NCBI GenBank assembly: GCA_041609895.1
Contig: JBFIPX010000076.1
Coordinates: forward strand, 1 to 14,033
Source: JAHHLP01 sp041609895
GTDB taxonomy: Bacteria; Bacteroidota; Rhodothermia; Rhodothermales; JABDKH01
Direction: 5' to 3'
DNA length: 14,033 bases
A program made the position numbers and the translations under genes. The notes under the pieces were generated by a model that was given only the letters and a program-made list of their open reading frames with translations, did no database searches and was not told the DNA's origin. Positions 6,777 to 12,764 of this stretch are shown piece by piece. Position 1 is the stretch's first letter. Each line of letters opens with the position of its first letter.

Positions 6777-6800
6777 AGTCATGCCCGCGAAAACGGGCAA
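6777..6800. repeat. REP-like palindrome, family A, copy 5
   Basis: GTCATGCCCG on the left flank matches family A. TGCCCG (6782-6787) pairs with CGGGCA (6794-6799); the inner C-A position is mismatched and the loop GAAA replaces ACAA. It ends 22 bases before the dusB stop codon. Confidence 0.8.
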
Positions 6801-6821
6801 CCAGACGCGCGCGCAAATCAC

Positions 6822-7868
6822 CTACACCGCCAACGGCAGCGTCGCCTTCTTTACGCTTCGGTCGGGGAGCTTCGCCGGCAACTGAACCATCGGCTTAGGG
6901 AGATCCTCGCCGAAGTTCATCAGCACCTCGAGCACCCCCGCCTCTGTGCTCTCCTCCATGATGCGCTGACGCAGAAGGCTCGCATTGCGAAACCCCTTGA
7001 AGTATCCGCCATACATTCGGCGCATCTCCAGCACGCCCTTGTGCTCCCCGAGCCATTCGCACTTCAGCTTCAGGTGCTCTGCGACTACTGAAACACGCTC
7101 GTCCCACGATGGCGGCGGCGGAAGCTCGCCCGTCTCCATATAGACGCGAGCCTCGCGGAAAATCCAAGGGTTGCCAATGGCTCCCCGTCCAACCATCACG
7201 GCATCGACACCCGTCTCGTCGAACATATCCTGGATGCGTTCCGGGCTGGTCGCATCACCGTTGCCGATGAGCGGAATCGACAGGCCAGCCTCCTCGCGAA
7301 TCCGCCGGAACCACGACCATCGCGCTTCACCCTTGTACATCTGAGATCGCGTCCTCGCGTGAACGGCGAGAGCCTCGACGCCGATATCCTCTAGCATCCG
7401 TGCGACATCTACGATGCGGATCGAGTTATCGTCCCAACCGAGTCGGGTCTTGACCGTGACCGGTCGCGACGATTCCTCCAGCACCGCCTCGGTGATTCGC
7501 CGCATCTTTGGCAGGTTCCGCAGTATTCCCGCGCCTCCGTCCTTGCAAACCACCTTCTTGACCGGACAGCCGAAATTTATGTCGATCAGGTCGGGCTCGG
7601 ATCGGTCCACGATTCGCGCCGCCTCGCGAACCTGCTCGACATTGCCTCCAAAAATCTGTATACCGATCGGCCGCTCATGCTCGTAGAAGTCAAGTTTCTT
7701 GAGCGATCCCTCGGCCTCGTGAACCAGACCTCCGGACGAAATGAACTCCGTGTACAGCATGTCGGCCCCATACCGTTTGCAGAGCACGCGAAACGGCGGG
7801 TCACTGACGTCCTCCATGGGCGCCAGAAAGATCGGTCGTCGACCCAGATCGATGTCCGCGATGCGCAT
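6822..7868 (-). CDS. dusB: tRNA-dihydrouridine synthase (DusB-like)
   Basis: From the ATG at 7866-7868 this is a 348-residue FMN enzyme that reduces uridines in the D-loop of tRNA with NAD(P)H. The TIM-barrel core starts right away with IFLAPMEDVSDPPFR (residues 13-27), the Dus form of the FMN-binding strand 1. Further motifs are YTEFISS, INFGCPVKKV with the presumed catalytic cysteine C101, KTRLGWD, VHARTRSQMYKG, GNGDATSPE and GRGAIGNPWIF (phosphate-binding loop), followed by the helical tRNA-binding domain. The wording of these motifs is that of Bacteroidota DusB. The frame stays open to an earlier ATG at 7968-7970, adding 34 residues that resemble nothing known to me. I prefer the shorter start because homologues begin close to this point. 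The stop is TAG at 6822-6824. It converges on the DUF445 gene across the repeat cluster. Confidence 0.94.
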   Translation of the reverse strand: MRIADIDLGRRPIFLAPMEDVSDPPFRVLCKRYGADMLYTEFISSGGLVHEAEGSLKKLDFYEHERPIGIQIFGGNVEQVREAARIVDRSEPDLIDINFGCPVKKVVCKDGGAGILRNLPKMRRITEAVLEESSRPVTVKTRLGWDDNSIRIVDVARMLEDIGVEALAVHARTRSQMYKGEARWSWFRRIREEAGLSIPLIGNGDATSPERIQDMFDETGVDAVMVGRGAIGNPWIFREARVYMETGELPPPPSWDERVSVVAEHLKLKCEWLGEHKGVLEMRRMYGGYFKGFRNASLLRQRIMEESTEAGVLEVLMNFGEDLPKPMVQLPAKLPDRSVKKATLPLAV

Positions 7869-8164
7869 CGGTTTAGCTGCCGAATAAGATTGCCTGCCAA
7901 TTTGAGAGGCGTCGAACGGGTCGGCCAACGACACAGTTCCGTTAAATCCATGCCCTGTCGACCCATGCACGTGATCTCGACCGTCCAGCGTGTGATGCGT
8001 GCCCTACCATCGACGGGACGAGATGAAGAGTTGGTCAACTCGCTCACTGCCGGGCACGGGTCAAGGCGCCGATATCGCGCGTGTAACTTTTGACATCTTC
8101 CAACGTGTTACTTTATGGGTAGGCGCGTTACCACCGCCACTTCCGTACAATTTGATATTGCCTT
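7869..8164. other. Divergent intergenic region dusB / PLDc_N gene
   Basis: About 296 bases separate the chosen dusB start from the next gene; the first 102 could be a 34-codon dusB N-terminal extension. A perfect TTGACA is present at 8090-8095 facing right, but at a 17-base spacing the -10 position reads TTATGG, which is poor. TTTG at 8089-8092 has no good TAnnTTTG at the Bacteroidota spacing. I see no RNA gene or additional coding frame that I would support. Confidence 0.4.
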
Positions 8165-8437
8165 ATGAAAACGACCGTACATAATTCACTGGGTGCGTTG
8201 CTGCTGATCCTGACCACAGCTATTCTGACCGGCTGTGGAGGACCGAACCTGATTGATCGTTTCGGAGGCTTCTGGACCTACGGAATTTGCAGCGCAATCA
8301 TAGTCATACTAGACATCATTGCCTTGATCGAAGTCTTCGGCAGCGAGCGCCAAACGGGCGACAAGGTGCTTTGGACCCTACTGATCGTCTTCTTCCCGGT
8401 AGGTGGACTGATTATCTATTGGATCTTCGGCAAGTAG
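8165..8437 (+). CDS. Small PLDc_N-type membrane protein with lipobox
   Basis: This 90-residue protein has a hydrophobic N-terminal segment ending in LTGC (residues 21-24), which fits a lipoprotein signal, followed by two membrane helices. The first (about 35-57) contains SAIIVILDIIALIEVF and the second (about 69-89) contains VLWTLLIVFFPVGGLIIYWIFGK. The pair, with the W-x(n)-P-x-G-x(3)-Y-W pattern, is the PLDc_N domain, which occurs at the N-terminus of cardiolipin synthases and also alone in small proteins of unknown role. No phospholipase catalytic HKD motif is present. The gene stands alone: dusB is divergent on the left and a strong terminator follows on the right. Whether the cysteine is really lipidated is open; the segment could equally be a third membrane helix. 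Confidence 0.85.
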   Translation: MKTTVHNSLGALLLILTTAILTGCGGPNLIDRFGGFWTYGICSAIIVILDIIALIEVFGSERQTGDKVLWTLLIVFFPVGGLIIYWIFGK

Positions 8438-8461
8438 CAGCTTTAGAGTTATTAACCTGTG

Positions 8462-8496
8462 GGCCGGCCTCCTCGCAGTGGCCGGCCTTTTGTTTT
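8462..8496 (+). terminator. Intrinsic terminator after the PLDc_N gene
   Basis: GGCCGGCC at 8462-8469 and again at 8480-8487 form an 8-bp all-GC stem around a 10-base loop, followed by TTTTGTTTT (8488-8496). Each arm is itself palindromic, so the same sequence serves as both arms. It lies 24 bases after the stop codon. Confidence 0.85.
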
Positions 8497-8564
8497 ATCC
8501 AGGAACCTGGAAAGTGGGTAGTACCTCTGATGGTCTCGTTGATGGCTCATAGATCTATGCCGAT

Positions 8565-9848
8565 ATGAAATCGTGGACGTGGCGACGCAATGACGTCGCA
8601 CACTGGGCGCTAACGGCTCTGTTGCTCGCCGGCTGCGCAGGCACGCAGTCCGCACTTAGACCGACGGCCATCGATGAGCCCCATACACTCATCCTGATTT
8701 CCATCGATGGGTTTCGTCAGGACTATCTTGATCTTCACGACGCGCCCAACCTCGAGGCGCTGGCAAAATCCGGAGTTCGATCGGAAGGCCTGATTCCCGT
8801 CTTCCCAACGCTGACCTTTCCGAACCACTACACGATCGTTACCGGGCTATACCCTGCGCAGCACGGAATCGTCAGCAATCGATTCTACGATCCCGAACTC
8901 GACAGGTCGTTTCGATATTCAGATCCAGAAGACGCCGCGGACTCCACCTGGTGGGGCGGCGAACCGATCTGGATCACCACCAGAAAGCACGGCTTAAATT
9001 CGGCCGTCTATTTCTGGCCCGGGTCCGAAACCGTCATCGACGGATTGAGACCCAGCTTCTGGTACCATTACGACGGCAACGTGCCTGGTGAGGAGCGCGT
9101 CGATCAGGCGCTTCGATGGCTGGACATGCCCTCGACCGAGCGGCCCTCGTTCATCGCGCTCTATTTCGCGCTCGTCGATGAAACGGCCCACCGGCACGGG
9201 ATAAAGAGCCCTGAGACCGCGGCTGCGATAGCCACGGTGGACCGCTTCATTGGAAGCCTCGTCGCTGGACTTGCGAGTCGCGGGCTCCTGGAAAAGACAA
9301 ACATCTTGATCGTATCCGATCATGGGCAGGCCGATCGCGATCCGAAGAAGGTCGTTTACATGGAGGATTATCTGGACATGTCGGAGCTTCGCTTCACGGA
9401 GCGCGGACCGACCACCGCGTTTTGGGCGGACTCATCAACGGTGTTTGAGGCCTACTCAAAACTCGACGGCGCCCATTCGAGTATGACCGTCTATACCCGA
9501 GACCGGATGCCCGCTCGTTGGCGCTACAGGGGTTCGTCCAGGATCCCGCCGATCGTGGCAATCCTGGATGAAGGCTGGACGTTTGGACGACGGGTGGACG
9601 ACAATCCACGCTGGCACACGGGAGGAGATCACGGCTACGACCCCGACCTCGAGTCAATGAAAGCCGTGTTCATTGCCGGCGGGCCAGCCTTCAAAAAAGG
9701 TGCCGTCATCCCCGAGATAGAATCCATTCACTTGTACGCACTTATGGCCGATATTCTAGGTATTGAGCCCGCACCCAACCAGGGCGCTGTTTCGGCGACG
9801 CGTGACGCCAGGTCGCCGGCGCAATCGTCCAAGTATCTGACGCAGTGA
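8565..9848 (+). CDS. ENPP-family nucleotide pyrophosphatase/phosphodiesterase, lipoprotein
   Basis: The 427-residue product belongs to the alkaline phosphatase superfamily, nucleotide pyrophosphatase/phosphodiesterase type, which hydrolyses phosphodiester or pyrophosphate bonds with two zinc ions. A signal sequence ends in LLAGC, placing the lipidated cysteine at C24, so it should be membrane-anchored outside the cytoplasm. The ligands and nucleophile are all present: D48 (SIDGFR), the catalytic threonine T84 (PTLTFPNHY), D205 and H209 (LVDETAHRHG), D252 and H253 (VSDHGQ), and H356 (GGDHGYDP). FWPGSE at about 150-155 is also typical of bacterial NPP enzymes. The length is normal for the bacterial family. 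The natural substrate cannot be read from the sequence. The stop overlaps the GTG start of the next gene by 4 bases. Confidence 0.94.
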   Translation: MKSWTWRRNDVAHWALTALLLAGCAGTQSALRPTAIDEPHTLILISIDGFRQDYLDLHDAPNLEALAKSGVRSEGLIPVFPTLTFPNHYTIVTGLYPAQHGIVSNRFYDPELDRSFRYSDPEDAADSTWWGGEPIWITTRKHGLNSAVYFWPGSETVIDGLRPSFWYHYDGNVPGEERVDQALRWLDMPSTERPSFIALYFALVDETAHRHGIKSPETAAAIATVDRFIGSLVAGLASRGLLEKTNILIVSDHGQADRDPKKVVYMEDYLDMSELRFTERGPTTAFWADSSTVFEAYSKLDGAHSSMTVYTRDRMPARWRYRGSSRIPPIVAILDEGWTFGRRVDDNPRWHTGGDHGYDPDLESMKAVFIAGGPAFKKGAVIPEIESIHLYALMADILGIEPAPNQGAVSATRDARSPAQSSKYLTQ

Positions 9849-11044
9849 GCGACCGAAGTGTCGACATAGCACGTGAGGACACCGGAAGTCCGGGGGAGCA
9901 CGCCGATTCCATCTCGCCCGACCAAGGCGCAATGCTCGGGCAGTCCGCGCTGAGCCGTCTGGACACGATCTCGAATTCCCGACTTGCGCTTGCCCTCTTG
10001 ATCATCCTCACACTCTTCGTTGTCGGTGTGGTTCTGAAGCTACTGAAGGCTGTTCTGCTGCCCTTCGCAATCGCGCTTCTCCTTTCGAACATATTCAAGC
10101 CGATCGTCATCTTCCTCAGATCCAAGCGCGTGCCGACCGTGGCCGCCTTGTTTGTCGTCTTGCTGTCGTTCACGCTGGGTCTGTTTCTTCTGACGTTGGT
10201 CCTCTACTCCAGCGTCGAGACGTTCGCGCAGGAGCTGCCGAAGTACCAAGGACGGGTGACAGGCTTTCTACAAAGTGTCCTCCTGAGTATTCAGGAGCTC
10301 GCGGCTCGATTCAACGTGTCGGTCGAAGGGTTCCAATTGAGGAATGCGATTCAGCTGTCATCGATCACTTCCGCCCTGACCTCGGGCATTGGATCGTTCA
10401 TCGGCGTCGCGAGCAACACGTTTCTGGTGATACTTTTCATGCTCTTCATCCTGGCCGAAAGCGGCGACTTCTCGTCACGGGTCCGGAAGGCGTTTCCCAA
10501 CGGCAGAGCTGAGCACATCGGCGCAATGCTGTCCAACATCGACGGTCGTGTACGACGCTATCTTGTGACGAAGACACTGATCAGTGCGGGAACGGGTGGG
10601 GCGACGGCCCTGATCCTTTCACTTCTCGGGGTCGATTTCGCGTTGCTGTGGGGCGTGATCGCATTCCTGCTCAACTTCATACCTAACATCGGGTCCGTTG
10701 TAGCCACATTGCTTCCCTTCCTGCTTGCTACGCTTCAGTTCGAAACGTGGACCGTGCCTTTTCTCGTACTCGCCCTGCTGGGTAGCGTGCAGATTCTTAT
10801 GGGGAACGTGGTCGAGCCGCAAGTGATGTCCTTCAGCCTGAATCTCAGCGCGCTCGTCATCCTGATCTCCCTCATCTTCTGGGGTTGGCTGTGGGGAATC
10901 TGGGGAATGATCCTCGCGGTGCCGCTGACCGCGACGCTCAAGATCGTCTTTGAGAACATCGAACCGCTTCGTCCTTTTTCGGTATTGATGAGCGGAGAGA
11001 CGGGCGAAGCAGACTTCGAGGCAGAGCCCGTCGCCGCTGCTTAG
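9845..11044 (+). CDS. AI-2E/PerM family transporter-like membrane protein
   Basis: This 399-residue polytopic protein is of the AI-2E transporter family (formerly UPF0118; includes PerM, YdiK, TqsA). After a hydrophilic stretch of about 45 residues come two membrane helices with LALALLIILTLFVVGVVLKL, a third with VAALFVVLLSF, a soluble middle region (about 115-180), and a C-terminal helical bundle. The two conserved family blocks are both present: LLWGVIAFLLNFIPNIGS (about 268-285) and NLSALVILISLIFWGWLWGI followed by WGMILAVPLTATLKI (about 336-370). Members are variously reported as exporters of autoinducer-2 or as ion antiporters, so the substrate is open. The GTG start at 9845 overlaps the ENPP stop (GTGA), suggesting coupled translation. 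A later ATG at 9932 is possible. There is no strong terminator after the stop, only a weak 5-bp hairpin at 11044-11058. Confidence 0.92.
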   Translation: MSDRSVDIAREDTGSPGEHADSISPDQGAMLGQSALSRLDTISNSRLALALLIILTLFVVGVVLKLLKAVLLPFAIALLLSNIFKPIVIFLRSKRVPTVAALFVVLLSFTLGLFLLTLVLYSSVETFAQELPKYQGRVTGFLQSVLLSIQELAARFNVSVEGFQLRNAIQLSSITSALTSGIGSFIGVASNTFLVILFMLFILAESGDFSSRVRKAFPNGRAEHIGAMLSNIDGRVRRYLVTKTLISAGTGGATALILSLLGVDFALLWGVIAFLLNFIPNIGSVVATLLPFLLATLQFETWTVPFLVLALLGSVQILMGNVVEPQVMSFSLNLSALVILISLIFWGWLWGIWGMILAVPLTATLKIVFENIEPLRPFSVLMSGETGEADFEAEPVAAA

Positions 11045-11131
11045 CTCTGAGCTAGAGCAGGTGGGGTTTTCCTTTCCGGGCGCGCGAGAAGCGGTTGATC
11101 TCTGGCCGCACTAAGAAAGAACCTGGCGAAC

Positions 11132-11680
11132 ATGGATCAGCGATTCACCACCCGACCGTCCAAGGCGGATTACCACGACTTCTACCGCGGGTACGTGGGC
11201 CTCGTCCCGGAGGGCGACGTGATTGGTTTTCTGACCACACAGATGGCGTCCACGGCCCACCTTTTTCGCGGCGTACCGAACGGTCTCGCATGCTATCGCT
11301 ACAAGGCCGGTAAGTGGAGTATCAAACAGATCGCTGGTCACCTGTGTGATACGGAGCGCATATTCAGCGGCAGGGCGATGCAAATCGCACGGAAAGAGCC
11401 TGCTGAACTCCCCGGTATGGAACAGGACGACTACGTCGATGCCGCGCGTTTTGACGACCGAACACTGACGGACATCTCGGACGAACTTTACCACCTACGA
11501 AGGTCAAACATCCTTCTTTTCCGGTCTTTCTCAAACGACGAACTCGAGCGTCGTGGCGTCGCGAGCGGATGGCCGGTAACCGTGCGTGCACTAATCTACA
11601 TCGTCAGCGGACACCAGGAACATCACGTGCGGTTCTTACGAGCGAACTACCTGACAGCCGAGAAGACGGCGCCGGCCTGA
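11132..11680 (+). CDS. DinB-like (four-helix bundle) putative metalloenzyme
   Basis: This 182-residue protein of the DinB/YfiT-like superfamily has the expected histidine triad: H70 in IKQIAGHLCDTERIF, and H161 and H165 in GHQEHHVRFL near the C-terminus, which would bind a divalent metal. The stretch KWSIKQIAGHLCDTERIFSGRAMQIAR followed by LPGMEQDDYV is the form common in DinB-like proteins of Bacteroidota. Members include thiol transferases that use mycothiol or bacillithiol, but most have no assigned reaction, and this one should be called putative. It lies 87 bases after the AI-2E family gene on the same strand and ends 10 bases before the convergent solute-binding protein gene. No Shine-Dalgarno sequence precedes the ATG. 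Confidence 0.88.
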   Translation: MDQRFTTRPSKADYHDFYRGYVGLVPEGDVIGFLTTQMASTAHLFRGVPNGLACYRYKAGKWSIKQIAGHLCDTERIFSGRAMQIARKEPAELPGMEQDDYVDAARFDDRTLTDISDELYHLRRSNILLFRSFSNDELERRGVASGWPVTVRALIYIVSGHQEHHVRFLRANYLTAEKTAPA

Positions 11681-11690
11681 TCTGCAGGCA

Positions 11691-12764
11691 CTAGCCCTCC
11701 TGGAGATATTCCTCTCCTCTACCCTTAATCTGCTCGTCCCAGAACTGCATCCAGTCGGGACCTTCGTCTGCCAGTCGCTCCCAGTCCATGTCGAGCGGCT
11801 GGACATCGATCGTTGCCATCCACGCGGGCAATTGATCGGCCGAAATATCGTCTCGGACCGGAATTCGGAAGTACGCCTCGGCCTGATGAACCAGAGCGCT
11901 GTCCGTCGTCACGAACTCGTAGAACTCACGCGCCCGATCGAGATTTGGCCCCCCTTTCACAAGAGCGATCCCATCCACTAGTACGGGCGTCCCCTCGGAT
12001 GGCACCACAGAACCAAACGGATATCCGTTTGCGGTCGCCTGGAGGTAGATATCCGGTAGGTTCCAAAGAGTCACGTCGCCCTCTCCTCTTGCGAGCTTCA
12101 GGTAAAGCTGCGTCGGATCGGCGGTATACGTTTTAACGTTCTGATCCAGACGGGCGAGCCATCGGTATCCTTCGTCGACCGTCGGTTGTCGTAGAATCAT
12201 GGCGCCGAAGATTGTCCGCATCGTACTTGAGGCGAGGGGATATCGGATGAGAACGCGGCCTTTCCACTTCGGCTCAAGCAGTTCGTCCCATGAGCGAGGG
12301 ACTTCTCCCGAATCGACGGCCACGGTGTTGTAGGCGATGACCTCGGGGGTAAAAAAGGTGCCGTACCATTCGTCGGTATCGCCGCGTGCGTCGGCGCGAA
12401 CGGCGGCCGCCCAGGTGGGTCGATACGGTTCTAGGAGCTCTTCACGAGCCGCACGATCGAACGCCATACCGGCTCCCCCCCACCACAAACTCGCCTGCGG
12501 GTTGGTCTTCTCCGTGCGTATCCGATCCTCCGCATTCTGACCGCCCATGTCGATCCACTGCACGTCGACATCGGGGTGACGAGCCTCAAACGCCTTTTCG
12601 TAGTGCGTCAAGAGCTCCTTTCCGTGAGGACTGTAGACTACGAGTTTCAGACGATCGTCGTCCGCACATCCCGACACCCAGAAGGCAACCGTAGCGAGGA
12701 GCGCCGCCGCGAACGTGAGGCCGGCTAATGATTCAAAGGGGTCCCGGTTGCTCGTGGTCGTCAT
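11691..12764 (-). CDS. ABC transporter solute-binding lipoprotein (iron/spermidine-type)
   Basis: This 357-residue extracellular solute-binding protein has a signal sequence (hydrophobic about residues 13-30) with lipobox VSGC and lipidated cysteine C33. The mature part starts LKLVVYSPHGKELLTHYEKAF and includes the SBP hallmarks NPQASLWWGGAGMAF, YGTFFTPEVIAYN, PRSWDELLEPKWKGRV and VDGIALVKGGPN, typical of the group 1/6 family that binds ferric iron, thiamine or polyamines. The ligand is not identifiable by eye. ATG (12762-12764) overlaps the helicase stop (12761-12763) as ATGA, so translation is likely coupled to that gene. No permease or ATPase gene is adjacent; the next gene in this direction, the DinB-like one, is convergent. 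The stop TAG is at 11691-11693. Confidence 0.92.
   Translation of the reverse strand: MTTTSNRDPFESLAGLTFAAALLATVAFWVSGCADDDRLKLVVYSPHGKELLTHYEKAFEARHPDVDVQWIDMGGQNAEDRIRTEKTNPQASLWWGGAGMAFDRAAREELLEPYRPTWAAAVRADARGDTDEWYGTFFTPEVIAYNTVAVDSGEVPRSWDELLEPKWKGRVLIRYPLASSTMRTIFGAMILRQPTVDEGYRWLARLDQNVKTYTADPTQLYLKLARGEGDVTLWNLPDIYLQATANGYPFGSVVPSEGTPVLVDGIALVKGGPNLDRAREFYEFVTTDSALVHQAEAYFRIPVRDDISADQLPAWMATIDVQPLDMDWERLADEGPDWMQFWDEQIKGRGEEYLQEG

Larger units (their letters stand above)
6503..6821. other. Convergent intergenic region filled with palindromic repeats
   Basis: These 319 bases lie between the ends of the DUF445 gene and dusB. The first 40 bases show nothing notable. From 6544 to 6800 the region is almost wholly made of short palindromes of two families (listed individually). 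No protein-coding gene is credible: the open frame at 6628-6885 is a translation of the repeats (MPAQAG..., WIPDQVRDD) and runs into the antisense of dusB. No T-rich intrinsic terminator is present, although the hairpins may slow or stop transcription from both sides. Confidence 0.85.

Noticed and set aside
6544..6800. CRISPR array
   Set aside because: The units are unequal in spacing, belong to two families, and no cas gene is nearby. The palindromes abut one another instead of framing spacers of constant length.
6628..6885. 85-residue open frame beginning MPAQAGTYTAYWIPDQVRDD
   Set aside because: It is a translation of the palindromic repeats, a known type of spurious gene call, and its end runs antisense into dusB.
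8089..8118. Promoter with perfect TTGACA before the PLDc_N gene
   Set aside because: At a 17-base spacing the -10 position reads TTATGG, and the Bacteroidota-type elements are not at the right distance. It is mentioned only in the intergenic entry.
11044..11058. Hairpin GCTCT-GAGCT-AGAGC after the AI-2E family gene
   Set aside because: A 5-bp stem overlapping the stop codon, with only a short TTTT 10 bases further on, is too weak to call a terminator.
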